From Vibrio kanaloae (GTDB taxonomy: Bacteria; Pseudomonadota; Gammaproteobacteria; Enterobacterales; Vibrionaceae), in the NCBI RefSeq assembly GCF_024347535.1, contig NZ_AP025497.1:2666001-2730000 (forward strand): 64,000 bases of DNA, in the 5' to 3' direction. The translations under genes and the position numbers were made by a program. The notes below the pieces were generated by a model, which was not told the DNA's origin, searched no databases, and saw only the letters and a list, made by a program, of their open reading frames with translations. Shown piece by piece: positions 19,412 to 27,918 of the stretch (position 1 is its first letter; the number at the start of each line of letters is the position of its first letter).

Positions 19412-20227
19412 TTAAAGTAGGTGCTTGTCTAAAAAGCCTTTCAACATCTTATTCACAAACTCTGGTTGCTCTAGCGAGCTAATATGGCCAGCATCAGGAA
19501 TCACCACCAGCTCACTGCCAGTAATGCAATCGTGCATTAAGTAAGACTCAAGTACCGGACGCGGTTTATCTTCTTGTCCAACGGCAATCAAAACCGGCAG
19601 AGCAAAATTCTCTACAGCTTCAATCATATCTCGGCGACCAAACACCATTCGACCAATTCGTGCCACTTCTTCAGCTTGCTCACCTTCAAGAGCCGATAGC
19701 TGCTGAGTAAAGCCTGCAACCAAATCGGGTGTGTTTGTTTGAGCATCGTTAGCAAAAAACAATGGCACAACCGCTTCTACAATCGGTTGAGGGACCATCT
19801 TTGTTTGGGTGATGGTATCTAACATGTGGAAATATTTCGTGTGAGCGACTTCTGGCTCTAGACCAACGAAAGTATCCATTAGAACCAAAGACTTGATTCG
19901 CGCAGGTGCTAGCTCCGCTAACTCGGCTCCCCACATGCCGCCAACCGATAAGCCAACAACAGAGAACTCTTCGATGTCCAAATGATCCAGCAATGACAAC
20001 ACGTGCTGAGCGTAGTCCTTCAAGTTACGCATCGAGTTCGGTGCAGCTTGAGACTCACCATGAGACCAAAACTCTGGCACAATACAACGGTACTGAGTTT
20101 TCAACGCCTCAATCTGTGGCTTCCACATCGCGCTATCCCAAAGGTAGCTGTGACCCAATACAACAACCGGGCCCTCACCTTCATCTAGGTACGCCATCGA
20201 TTGATTGTCTACAATGAACTGTTTCAT
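19412..20227 (-). CDS. Alpha/beta hydrolase
   Basis: Soluble alpha/beta-hydrolase fold enzyme of 271 residues, substrate unknown. The oxyanion HG-like motif is LGHSYLWDSAMW (about 25-36). The nucleophile elbow is GLSVGGMWG, with Ser near residue 94, and a charge-relay His lies in DAGHISSLEQPEFVNKML near residue 247. A cap region lies at about 125-190. It resembles esterase/lactonase members of the family, but the sequence does not identify a substrate. ATG start at 20227. tsaD lies just upstream on the same strand, with a terminator between them, so it is probably its own transcript. Confidence 0.85.
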   Translation of the reverse strand: MKQFIVDNQSMAYLDEGEGPVVVLGHSYLWDSAMWKPQIEALKTQYRCIVPEFWSHGESQAAPNSMRNLKDYAQHVLSLLDHLDIEEFSVVGLSVGGMWGAELAELAPARIKSLVLMDTFVGLEPEVAHTKYFHMLDTITQTKMVPQPIVEAVVPLFFANDAQTNTPDLVAGFTQQLSALEGEQAEEVARIGRMVFGRRDMIEAVENFALPVLIAVGQEDKPRPVLESYLMHDCITGSELVVIPDAGHISSLEQPEFVNKMLKGFLDKHLL

Positions 20228-20283
20228 TTTCTTCCCTAATCTCTACTACGCATATCGTTCAAGTATATAAATCGACGATACAT

Positions 20284-20307
20284 AAAAACGGCCGCACAAG
20301 GCGACCG
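20284..20307 (-). terminator. Terminator after tsaD
   Basis: On the minus strand CGGTCGC and GCGGCCG pair (7 bp, one G-U) around CTTGT, followed by T5. It ends tsaD and separates it from the hydrolase. Confidence 0.75.
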
Positions 20308-20325
20308 CATGTTAAACACTCTGCT

Positions 20326-21345
20326 TTATTCAGCAATTGGCTCAAGTTGATCAATCGGCCAACGCGGTGTAGCGTGAACGGATAAATCGGCTGTTTCACC
20401 ATTTTTCAGGCGCTGCATACCTGCGTAAGCAATCATGGCGCCGTTATCAGTGCAGAACTCTGTACGTGGGTAGTACACCTCACCACCAACTTTTTTGGCC
20501 AGTGCTTCAAGCTCAACACGCAGTTGTTTGTTGGCACTTACACCACCGGCAATCACTATACGTTTCATGCCCGTCTCTACCAAGGCACGCTTACATTTGA
20601 TGACCAAGGTGGCACAAACCGCTTCTTGGAACGCGTACGCAATATCCGCACGAGTCTGATCATCATTGTCGTTGTCACGAATCGTATTCGCTGCAAAGGT
20701 TTTCAGACCAGAAAAACTCATGTCTAGGCCCGGGCGGTCTGTCATTGGACGAGGGAACTTAAAGCGACCTGGTGTGCCTTTTTCTGCGAGTCGAGATAGC
20801 AACGGACCACCTGGGTAATCTAAGCCCATCAACTTCGCCGTTTTATCAAACGCTTCACCCGCCGCATCATCAATCGATTCACCAAGAATTCGATACTCGC
20901 CAATACCTTTCACTTCAACCATCATCGTATGACCGCCAGAAACCAGCAACGCTACAAATGGGAATGGTGGCGGGTTATCTTCTAGCATAGGCGCAAGAAG
21001 GTGACCTTCCATGTGGTGAACAGGCACCGCAGGCACACCCCAAGCGTAAGCAATACTGCGGCCAATGGTTGCACCTACAAGCAGTGCGCCCACTAAACCT
21101 GGGCCAGCCGTGTAAGCCACACCGTCAATGTCTTTCGACGTTAGGTTTGCTTCTGCTAATGCCGCTTTAATAAGAGGAATTGTTTTCTTCACGTGGTCAC
21201 GTGAAGCAAGCTCAGGTACTACACCACCGTAATCGGCGTGCAGTTTTACTTGGCTGTATAATTGATGAGAAAGTAGCCCTTGCTCATCATCATAAATCGC
21301 GATTCCTGTCTCATCACAAGAGGTTTCAATACCAATAATGCGCAT
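20326..21345 (-). CDS. tsaD: tRNA threonylcarbamoyladenosine transferase subunit TsaD
   Basis: Transfers the threonylcarbamoyl group to A37 of ANN-decoding tRNAs, with TsaB and TsaE. The chosen ATG at 21345 gives [20 protein letters not shown], the exact conserved N terminus, and a 339-residue protein; the frame is open 24 residues upstream without family support. The metal-binding histidines are in [11 protein letters not shown] (about 111-121). VSGGHTMMV, the phosphate-2 type motif [10 protein letters not shown] and the C-terminal [13 protein letters not shown] are also present. It is divergent from rpsU, with 258 bp between, as in many enterics and vibrios. Confidence 0.97.
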   Translation of the reverse strand: MRIIGIETSCDETGIAIYDDEQGLLSHQLYSQVKLHADYGGVVPELASRDHVKKTIPLIKAALAEANLTSKDIDGVAYTAGPGLVGALLVGATIGRSIAYAWGVPAVPVHHMEGHLLAPMLEDNPPPFPFVALLVSGGHTMMVEVKGIGEYRILGESIDDAAGEAFDKTAKLMGLDYPGGPLLSRLAEKGTPGRFKFPRPMTDRPGLDMSFSGLKTFAANTIRDNDNDDQTRADIAYAFQEAVCATLVIKCKRALVETGMKRIVIAGGVSANKQLRVELEALAKKVGGEVYYPRTEFCTDNGAMIAYAGMQRLKNGETADLSVHATPRWPIDQLEPIAE

Positions 21346-21407
21346 AATTTTCTCGGCACGCTTTCGTCTAAAATGGGAAATTAGCGCAATATTACCCTGC
21401 CTAAGCG

Positions 21408-21436
21408 CTTCAAACAAATATTGTACAGACTATAAT
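21408..21436 (+). promoter_or_regulatory. Candidate rpsU operon promoter
   Basis: A perfect TATAAT (21431-21436) lies 17 nt after CTTCAA (21408-21413), a weak -35. It would start a leader of about 160 nt before rpsU. On the opposite strand TATAGT in the same segment could serve tsaD. Confidence 0.5.
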
Positions 21437-21509
21437 CGACAAAGTGCTTTACAAAGCCACTGTGATCGGATTAAAATTCCGCACCATTTTTGATCAAGCT
21501 GGTTAATGG

Positions 21510-21557
21510 CCAAACGCGAATAGAGAGTTAGCTCGATGGGTAACTTCTCTGATTTGG
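21510..21557 (+). promoter_or_regulatory. Nested hairpin in the rpsU leader
   Basis: CCAAA (21510-21514) pairs with TTTGG (21553-21557). Inside, AGAGAGTTA (21522-21530) pairs with TAACTTCTCT (21541-21550) with one bulged T around a 10-nt loop. TGGCCA copies flank the unit (21507-21512 and 21565-21570). The structure ends about 46 nt before the rpsU start and could be a translational control element. This is inference from base pairing only. Confidence 0.45.
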
Positions 21558-21603
21558 TACTGAGTGGCCAGCGATAATGAATAACCCCTGAGGTGAAAGG
21601 CAT

Positions 21604-21819
21604 ATGCCAATAGTTAAAGTACGTGAAAACGAACCGTTCGACGTTGCACTACGTCGTTTCAAGCGCTCTTGTGAAAAAGCAGGTATCCTTTCTGAAGTTC
21701 GCCGTCGCGAGCATTACGAAAAGCCAACTACAGTTCGCAAACGCGCTAAAGCAGCAGCTCAAAAGCGTCACGCTAAGAAGCTAGCTCGCGAAAACGCACG
21801 TCGCGTTCGCCTGTACTAA
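21604..21819 (+). CDS. rpsU: 30S ribosomal protein bS21
   Basis: Small ribosomal protein near the anti-Shine-Dalgarno end of 16S rRNA. It has 71 residues, the standard length, starting [25 protein letters not shown] and ending in the basic [13 protein letters not shown]. The strong ribosome site GAGGTGA lies 7 nt before the ATG. It is the first gene of the macromolecular synthesis operon; yqeY follows after 25 bp, then dnaG and rpoD. A nested hairpin lies in its leader. Confidence 0.99.
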   Translation: MPIVKVRENEPFDVALRRFKRSCEKAGILSEVRRREHYEKPTTVRKRAKAAAQKRHAKKLARENARRVRLY

Positions 21820-21844
21820 TAACTTAATCCATAAGGACTGAGTT

Positions 21845-22288
21845 ATGGCTCTTATTGAACAACTCAAAGAAGAGCAAAAATTAGCGATGAAAGCCAAGGA
21901 CAAACCGCGCCTTGGTACTATCCGCTTAGCTCTTTCAGCAATCAAGCAACGTGAAGTTGACGAACGGATCACTCTGAACGACGACGACATCCTTGCTGTA
22001 TTAGTTAAAATGGTTAAGCAACGTCGCGATTCTGTTGCTCAATATGAATTAGCAAATCGTCAAGATCTTGCTGATGTGGAACAAGCAGAAATTGCTGTAC
22101 TTGAAGGCTTTATGCCTCAACCGTTAACAGAAGAAGAAGTTATTGCACTACTTGATAGCGCAATCGCTGAAGCTCAACCAGCGGGCATGCAAGACATGGG
22201 TAAAGTAATGGCTATCTTGAAACCACAAATTCAAGGGCGTGCAGATATGGGTAAAGTTAGTGGTTTAGTTCGCTCTAAACTCGCTTAA
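21845..22288 (+). CDS. GatB/YqeY domain protein
   Basis: Cytoplasmic protein of 147 residues, homologous to the C-terminal helical domain of the amidotransferase subunit GatB, a tRNA-binding fold. Visible family segments include MKAKDKPRLGTIRLALSAIKQREVDE near the N terminus and GKVMAILKPQIQGRADMGKVSGLVR at the end. Its function is not established. It sits between rpsU and dnaG in the macromolecular synthesis operon, an order seen in vibrios and pseudomonads but not in E. coli. AAGGACTGAGTT before the ATG gives a plausible ribosome site. A terminator follows. Confidence 0.93.
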   Translation: MALIEQLKEEQKLAMKAKDKPRLGTIRLALSAIKQREVDERITLNDDDILAVLVKMVKQRRDSVAQYELANRQDLADVEQAEIAVLEGFMPQPLTEEEVIALLDSAIAEAQPAGMQDMGKVMAILKPQIQGRADMGKVSGLVRSKLA

Positions 22289-22304
22289 TCCCAAATCAAA
22301 TTGC

Positions 22305-22344
22305 AACAAGCCGTGCAATCCTTCGGAACGCACGGCTTGTTTGT
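22305..22344 (+). terminator. Terminator between yqeY and dnaG
   Basis: AACAAGCCGTGC and GCACGGCTTGTT form a 12-bp stem around a loop containing CTTCGG, followed by TGTAT. It resembles the partial internal terminator that keeps primase low in the equivalent E. coli operon. Confidence 0.8.
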
Positions 22345-22407
22345 ATCTATAACCTATTCACACTATTATGATCCACACTCTCAGTTAGTGCATTTTTCTA
22401 AGGTTTT

Positions 22408-24159
22408 ATGGCAGGACACATCCCGCGTAGTTTCATCGATGATCTCCTAGCGCGTCTCGACATTGTCGATATTGTGGACGCACGCGTGAAACTTAAGAAA
22501 AAAGGCAAAAACTATGGTGCTTGTTGCCCATTTCACAACGAAAAAACTCCCTCTTTCAGCGTAAGCCAAGAAAAACAGTTTTATCACTGCTTTGGTTGTG
22601 GCGTGCATGGTAATGCCATCGACTTCATGATGGAGTTCGAACGCCTCGACTTTGTAGAGGCGATTGAAGAACTTGCTTCATTTCTAGGCTTAGATGTGCC
22701 AAGAGAGCAACGCAGCGGCGAAATATCAACAACACCAAGAGCCAACAGCGAACAAAAACGTAACCTCTATGATTTGATGGGCGGCATCAGCCAGTTCTAT
22801 CGCTCACAACTCAAAATATCAGCCAACAAACCTGCGATTGAATACCTAAAAAATCGTGGTCTGTCTGGCGAAATCGTCCAGAAGTTTGGTATTGGTTACG
22901 TTGCCGACGAGTGGGACTTGGTTCGTAAAAATTTTGGGCAGCAAAAAGAAGCCCAAGACATGCTTGTCACTGGCGGCATGTTAATAGAGAACGATAAAGG
23001 CAACCGATACGACCGATTCCGTGGACGCGTGATGTTCCCGATTCGCGATCGTCGCGGCCGAGTAATCGGGTTTGGTGGTCGTGTTTTAGAAGATGGCACA
23101 CCGAAATACCTAAACTCACCAGAAACGCCGATCTTCCATAAAGGTAAAGAGCTTTACGGCCTTTACGAAGTGCTGCAAGCCTACCGTGAACCGCCGCAAA
23201 TACTTGTGGTTGAAGGTTACATGGATGTCGTGGCACTCGCGCAATATGGTGTCGATTACTCAGTGGCATCACTGGGCACCTCGACAACTGGTGACCATGT
23301 TCAAATGTTGTTCCGCCAAACCAGTACTGTGGTTTGTTGTTACGATGGTGACCGAGCAGGCAAAGAAGCGGCATGGCGCGCACTAGAAAATGCCCTTGAG
23401 TACCTAAAAACCGGCAACACGCTTAAGTTTCTGTTCTTGCCCGACGGTGAAGACCCAGACAGCTATATTAGAGAGCATGGTAAATCCGCTTTTGAACAAC
23501 TGGTCCACAATGCGACGCCGCTTTCGGCCTATTTGTTCGATAACCTGATTGAAATACACAAGTTGAACTTGGGAACAACCGAAGGGAAATCAGCACTGCG
23601 TGCACACGCCAGCGCCTTGATTAACAAAATTCCTGACAGTTACTTCCAAGAACTGCTCGAAAAACTGCTCGATGAGCGAACTGGATTTGATAACCAATTG
23701 AGACGTGCGCGTGTTCATACACAGAACACGACACCTCAACCGCATAAAGAGCTCAAGCGCACTCCGATGCGTGAAGTTATCGCTTTGCTTATCCAAAATC
23801 CGAGCTATGCTGATATGGTGCCGGATTTATCAAGTGTCAAAGGCTTACAACTGCCGGGACTAAGTTTATTCGTCGAAGTACTTGATATCTGCCAAGTGAA
23901 CCCCCATATCAGCACAGGCCAATTATTAGAAAATTGGCGAGAAAGCAAACATGAGGCTCTTCTGTCTCGTCTCGCGAGTTGGGAAATCCCCCTCGTTGAA
24001 GACAACCAAGAAGACATATTTTTAGATTCATTGGACAACATCCTTGCCCAGTGCGTTGAAAAACAAATTGAAAACCTGCAGGCCAAAGCAAGAAGTGTCG
24101 GTTTATCAGCCGAAGAAAAAAGGGAGCTGCTAGCTTTAATGCTAGATCTAAAAGCGTAA
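22408..24159 (+). CDS. dnaG: DNA primase DnaG
   Basis: Makes RNA primers at the replication fork with DnaB helicase. The 583-residue length is normal. The N-terminal zinc ribbon spans CPFHNEKTPSF and FYHCFGCGVHG (about 40-65). The catalytic core has RGRVMFPIRDRRGRVIGFGGR, and the TOPRIM domain has VVEGYMDVVAL (about 266-276) and the metal-binding CYDGDRAGKEAAWRA (about 310-325). The C-terminal helicase-binding domain is less conserved. ATG start at 22408, separated from yqeY by a terminator, so expression should be well below that of rpsU. rpoD follows after 99 bp. Confidence 0.98.
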   Translation: MAGHIPRSFIDDLLARLDIVDIVDARVKLKKKGKNYGACCPFHNEKTPSFSVSQEKQFYHCFGCGVHGNAIDFMMEFERLDFVEAIEELASFLGLDVPREQRSGEISTTPRANSEQKRNLYDLMGGISQFYRSQLKISANKPAIEYLKNRGLSGEIVQKFGIGYVADEWDLVRKNFGQQKEAQDMLVTGGMLIENDKGNRYDRFRGRVMFPIRDRRGRVIGFGGRVLEDGTPKYLNSPETPIFHKGKELYGLYEVLQAYREPPQILVVEGYMDVVALAQYGVDYSVASLGTSTTGDHVQMLFRQTSTVVCCYDGDRAGKEAAWRALENALEYLKTGNTLKFLFLPDGEDPDSYIREHGKSAFEQLVHNATPLSAYLFDNLIEIHKLNLGTTEGKSALRAHASALINKIPDSYFQELLEKLLDERTGFDNQLRRARVHTQNTTPQPHKELKRTPMREVIALLIQNPSYADMVPDLSSVKGLQLPGLSLFVEVLDICQVNPHISTGQLLENWRESKHEALLSRLASWEIPLVEDNQEDIFLDSLDNILAQCVEKQIENLQAKARSVGLSAEEKRELLALMLDLKA

Positions 24160-24258
24160 CCCTGTTTGATTAGTCAGCATTTAATAAATTTGTTAACATA
24201 ATTGGTTTGCATTTGAGAATGCAACGTCCTTCACCAGACCTGAAGTTGGATATCATCT

Positions 24259-26100
24259 ATGGATCAAAATCCGCAGTCACAGCTTAAATTACTTGTTATT
24301 AAAGGCAAGGAACAAGGCTATCTGACCTACGCCGAAGTAAACGACCACCTACCTGCAGAAATCGTGGATTCTGAGCAGGTAGAAGACATCATTCAAATGA
24401 TTAACGACATGGGTATTAAGGTAGTAGAAACTGCACCTGATGCTGATGATCTAGCATTGAATGATGACGATGCCAATATAGATGAAGATGCAGCTGAAGC
24501 TGCTGCTGCTGCGCTTTCAAGCGTAGAAAGCGAGATTGGCCGTACTACAGACCCAGTTCGTATGTACATGCGTGAAATGGGTACCGTTGAACTACTGACT
24601 CGTGAAGGCGAAATCGACATTGCGAAACGTATTGAAGATGGTATCAATACGGTTCAACTATCTGTTGCTGAGTACCCAGGCACCATTCCATACATTTTGG
24701 AACAGTTTGACCGCGTACAAGCAGAAGAGATTCGCTTAACAGACCTGATCAATGGCTTTGTTGACCCTGATGACGATGGCACTGCAGCGCCAACGGCAAC
24801 ACACATCGGTTCAGAGCTAGCTAAAACAGATCTGGAAGACGAAGACAAAGAAGACGCTGAAGACGACGAGGAAGAGGAAGAAGATACAGGTATCGATCCT
24901 GAACTTGCTCTTGAGAAGTTTACAGCACTTCGTACTAGCTATCAAAACCGTCAGCTAGCAATCAATGAATACGGCCACGAGAGCCCGAAAGCAACACTTG
25001 CAACAACAATGATGCAAGACGTATTCAAAGAATTCCGTCTGACGCCAAAACAGTTTGACTACCTAGTAAATGAGCTTCGTACGTCAATGGATCGAGTACG
25101 TACTCAAGAACGCCTAATCATGCGTCAAACCGTTGAGTACGGCAAAATGCCGAAGAAATCTTTCATTGCTCTATTTACTGGTAATGAATCTAGCGAAGCA
25201 TGGTTGGATGAAGTTCTTGCTTCAGACAAGCCATACGCTGAAAAGATCAAACGTAACGAGCACGACATCCGTCGTTCTATCCAAAAACTGGATATGATCG
25301 AGCGTGAAACGTCTCTAACGGTTCAAAGCATTAAAGATATCAGCCGTCGTATGTCTATCGGTGAAGCGAAAGCTCGTCGTGCGAAGAAAGAGATGGTTGA
25401 AGCGAACTTACGTCTAGTAATCTCGATTGCTAAGAAGTACACAAACCGTGGCCTACAATTCTTGGATCTAATCCAAGAAGGTAACATCGGCCTAATGAAA
25501 GCCGTAGATAAGTTTGAATACCGTCGTGGTTACAAATTCTCTACTTACGCTACGTGGTGGATCCGTCAAGCAATCACTCGTTCGATTGCTGACCAAGCTC
25601 GTACTATCCGTATTCCGGTTCACATGATCGAAACGATCAACAAACTAAACCGTATCTCTCGTCAAATGCTACAAGAGATGGGTCGTGAACCACTACCGGA
25701 AGAACTGGCTGAGCGCATGCAAATGCCTGAAGATAAGATCCGTAAAGTACTGAAAATCGCTAAAGAGCCAATCTCAATGGAGACACCAATCGGTGACGAC
25801 GAAGATTCGCACCTAGGTGATTTCATCGAGGATACGACTCTTGAGCTACCTTTAGACTCTGCAACGGCAACAAGCCTACGCGGTGCAACGAAAGACGTTC
25901 TTGCGGGCCTAACACCTCGTGAAGCTAAAGTACTGCGTATGCGTTTCGGTATCGACATGAACACTGACCACACTCTAGAAGAAGTGGGTAAACAGTTCGA
26001 TGTTACTCGTGAACGTATCCGTCAGATCGAAGCAAAAGCACTACGTAAACTTCGCCACCCAAGCCGCTCAGAAACTCTGCGTAGCTTCCTAGACGAATAA
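24259..26100 (+). CDS. rpoD: RNA polymerase primary sigma factor RpoD (sigma-70)
   Basis: Housekeeping sigma factor of 613 residues. Region 1.1 is at the N terminus ([20 protein letters not shown]). Region 1.2 includes [21 protein letters not shown]. An acidic spacer ([17 protein letters not shown], about 192-210) sits in the non-conserved region. Region 2 has [27 protein letters not shown] and the -10 recognition segment [17 protein letters not shown]. Region 4 ends with [27 protein letters not shown], the -35-binding helix-turn-helix. Last gene of the macromolecular synthesis operon; a strong terminator follows. The codon use is that of a highly expressed gene. Confidence 0.99.
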   Translation: MDQNPQSQLKLLVIKGKEQGYLTYAEVNDHLPAEIVDSEQVEDIIQMINDMGIKVVETAPDADDLALNDDDANIDEDAAEAAAAALSSVESEIGRTTDPVRMYMREMGTVELLTREGEIDIAKRIEDGINTVQLSVAEYPGTIPYILEQFDRVQAEEIRLTDLINGFVDPDDDGTAAPTATHIGSELAKTDLEDEDKEDAEDDEEEEEDTGIDPELALEKFTALRTSYQNRQLAINEYGHESPKATLATTMMQDVFKEFRLTPKQFDYLVNELRTSMDRVRTQERLIMRQTVEYGKMPKKSFIALFTGNESSEAWLDEVLASDKPYAEKIKRNEHDIRRSIQKLDMIERETSLTVQSIKDISRRMSIGEAKARRAKKEMVEANLRLVISIAKKYTNRGLQFLDLIQEGNIGLMKAVDKFEYRRGYKFSTYATWWIRQAITRSIADQARTIRIPVHMIETINKLNRISRQMLQEMGREPLPEELAERMQMPEDKIRKVLKIAKEPISMETPIGDDEDSHLGDFIEDTTLELPLDSATATSLRGATKDVLAGLTPREAKVLRMRFGIDMNTDHTLEEVGKQFDVTRERIRQIEAKALRKLRHPSRSETLRSFLDE

Positions 26101-26140
26101 TCACACGCTTTAATGTGGTTAGCTTTTAAGCTTAAAATAG

Positions 26141-26168
26141 AAAAGGTGAGCGTTGGCTCACCTTTTTT
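26141..26168 (+). terminator. Terminator after rpoD
   Basis: AAAAGGTGAGC and GCTCACCTTTT pair (11 bp) around GTTG, followed by T-rich sequence. Confidence 0.92.
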
Positions 26169-26223
26169 GTGCCTGTATGATTTAAGTGGCTAAGATGTAA
26201 GCGGAATTGGCCCCGATAGAGTC

Positions 26224-26252
26224 TAGACACCATTGAACGGTTCCCCTATAAT
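26224..26252 (+). promoter_or_regulatory. tRNA-Ile2 promoter
   Basis: TAGACA (26224-26229) and a perfect TATAAT (26247-26252) are spaced 17 nt apart, 13 nt before the mature tRNA. Confidence 0.75.
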
Positions 26253-26265
26253 CTATGCCCTATAC

Positions 26266-26341
26266 GGCCCCTTAGCTCAGTGGTTAGAGCGCACGACTCA
26301 TAATCGTTCGGTCCCCAGTTCAAATCTGGGAGGGGCCACCA
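26266..26341 (+). tRNA. ileX: tRNA-Ile2 (anticodon CAT, lysidine-modified)
   Basis: A 76-nt cloverleaf with encoded CCA. The acceptor stem is GGCCCCT with AGGGGCC, the D arm is AGCTCAGTGGTTAGAGC, the anticodon loop is CTCATAA, and the T arm is CCCAGTTCAAATCTGGG. The CAT anticodon could mean methionine. However, the GGCCCCTTAGCTCAGTGG start and ACTCATAATC loop match the minor isoleucine tRNA, whose C34 is changed to lysidine so that it reads AUA. E. coli ileX also lies downstream of rpoD. Own promoter and terminator. Confidence 0.92.
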
Positions 26342-26347
26342 AATTAG

Positions 26348-26383
26348 AAAAGCCAGAACAGTTCACACTGCTCTGGCTTTTTG
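26348..26383 (+). terminator. Terminator after tRNA-Ile2
   Basis: AAAAGCCAGA pairs with TCTGGCTTTT, and inside CAG pairs with CTG, with one mismatch and a 6-nt loop; T5 follows. Confidence 0.85.
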
Positions 26384-26445
26384 CTTTTCTGGTTCAGTAC
26401 CAATCGCGCCCTGCACTTCCTAACCACAAACGAATCGTCCCGCAC

Positions 26446-26459
26446 ACAATTCCAATTGT
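26446..26459. promoter_or_regulatory. Palindrome upstream of metY
   Basis: ACAATT-cc-AATTGT is a perfect 14-bp palindrome about 87 nt before the metY start. It could be an operator; it does not match the MetJ box (AGACGTCT). Confidence 0.3.
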
Positions 26460-26545
26460 CTCTCTGTGACTAAGCTTACTTTTCTTTTATAAAAAAATCG
26501 GCAATATGAGCGTACACAAATCGTTCAATAGTTCAGGGAAGACTC

Positions 26546-27814
26546 ATGAAAGACGAAACACTCTCGATTCACTTCGGCTACGAAACCGATCCAACAACTA
26601 AATCAGTTGCGACACCTATTTATCAAACCGTCGCGTATGAGTTCGATGATGCACAACACGGTGCCGACCTATTCAACCTTGCAGTGCCAGGTAATATCTA
26701 CACTCGTATAATGAACCCGACCAATGATGTGCTGGAAAAACGCATGGCGGCCTTAGAAGGTGGGATTGCAGGCTTAGTCGTGAGTGCAGGCAGCGCGGCG
26801 ATCAACTACGCGATTCAGACCTTGGCGCAAATCGGTGACAACATTGTTTCAACGCCTCAGCTTTACGGTGGTACTTACACCCTATTTGCTCATATGTTGC
26901 CAAACCAAGGGATAGAAGTTCGCTTTGCCAAGGACGACAAACCAGAAAGCTTAGCGGCATTAATCGATGAAAAAACCAAGGCGGTTTATTGTGAAAGTAT
27001 CGGTAACCCAGCAGGTAATATCATCGACTTAGAACGTGTGGCAGAGCTTGCTCACGCACAAGGTGTACCTGTGATTGTTGATAATACGGTGGCGACGCCT
27101 GTGTTGTGTAAACCTATCGATTTTGGTGCTGACATCGTGGTGCACTCACTAACAAAGTACGTTGGTGGCCATGGCACAACGTTGGGTGGTGTTATTGTCG
27201 ACTCAGGCAAATTCCCATGGGCAGATCACAAAGATCGTTTCCCTGTGTTTAACCAGCCTGAGCCTTCTTACCATGGTGTGGTTTATACTGAGGCGTTTGG
27301 TGAGGCTGCGTTTATTGGTCGAGCTAGAACGGTTCCCCTGCGTAATACAGGTGCAGCACTGTCACCAATGAATGCTTTCATGTTAATGCAAGGCTTGGAA
27401 ACGTTGTCGTTACGTATGGAGCGACACACAGAGAACGCATTGAAAGTGGCGGAATATCTCAAGCAACACGAGAAAGTCAGTTGGGTAAGTTACGCTGGCC
27501 TGCCTGATTCAGAATTCTATCCACTTGCTGAAAAGTACATGCAAGGTAAGCCATCGGCCATTCTATCTTTTGGTTTAAAAGACGGTTATGAAGCCGGTGT
27601 TCGCTTCTATGATGCGCTGCAAATCTTCAAGCGCCTAGTAAACATTGGCGATGCCAAGTCTCTTGCTTGCCACCCTGCTTCGACGACACACCGTCAATTA
27701 AGCGAAGCGGAACAAAAGCAAGCTGGTGTATCACCAGAGATGATTCGCCTCTCAGTAGGTATTGAACACATTGACGATATCTTGGCTGACCTAGAGCAAG
27801 CACTTAATGCTTAA
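26546..27814 (+). CDS. metY: O-acetylhomoserine sulfhydrylase (aminocarboxypropyltransferase)
   Basis: PLP enzyme that makes homocysteine directly from O-acetylhomoserine and sulfide, bypassing cystathionine. It has 422 residues of the Cys/Met-metabolism fold. The start SIHFGYETDPTTKSVATPIYQTVAYEF is typical of MetY. The PLP lysine lies in VVHSLTKYVGGHGTT (about 200-214). Longer C-terminal segments (FGLKDGYEAGVRFYDALQIFKRLVNIGDAKSLACHPASTTH) separate it from MetB/MetC. ATG start with GGGAAGA upstream. It stands alone between the tRNA and glmS. A related cysteine-synthase activity is possible. Confidence 0.93.
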   Translation: MKDETLSIHFGYETDPTTKSVATPIYQTVAYEFDDAQHGADLFNLAVPGNIYTRIMNPTNDVLEKRMAALEGGIAGLVVSAGSAAINYAIQTLAQIGDNIVSTPQLYGGTYTLFAHMLPNQGIEVRFAKDDKPESLAALIDEKTKAVYCESIGNPAGNIIDLERVAELAHAQGVPVIVDNTVATPVLCKPIDFGADIVVHSLTKYVGGHGTTLGGVIVDSGKFPWADHKDRFPVFNQPEPSYHGVVYTEAFGEAAFIGRARTVPLRNTGAALSPMNAFMLMQGLETLSLRMERHTENALKVAEYLKQHEKVSWVSYAGLPDSEFYPLAEKYMQGKPSAILSFGLKDGYEAGVRFYDALQIFKRLVNIGDAKSLACHPASTTHRQLSEAEQKQAGVSPEMIRLSVGIEHIDDILADLEQALNA

Positions 27815-27860
27815 CGCCGTTAAAGCTAGATCTAACGCCGATCGTTAGCTAACAGGCACA

Positions 27861-27888
27861 AAAAAGCCCATCACAGGATGGGCTTCTT
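27861..27888. terminator. Bidirectional terminator, metY / glmS
   Basis: AAGCCCATC and GATGGGCTT form a 9-bp stem around ACAG. The minus-strand side has a T6 run, so it is best for glmS; it also ends metY. Confidence 0.88.
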
Positions 27889-27918
27889 ATTATCTAATTT
27901 TCTTAGATAGGCTAACGA

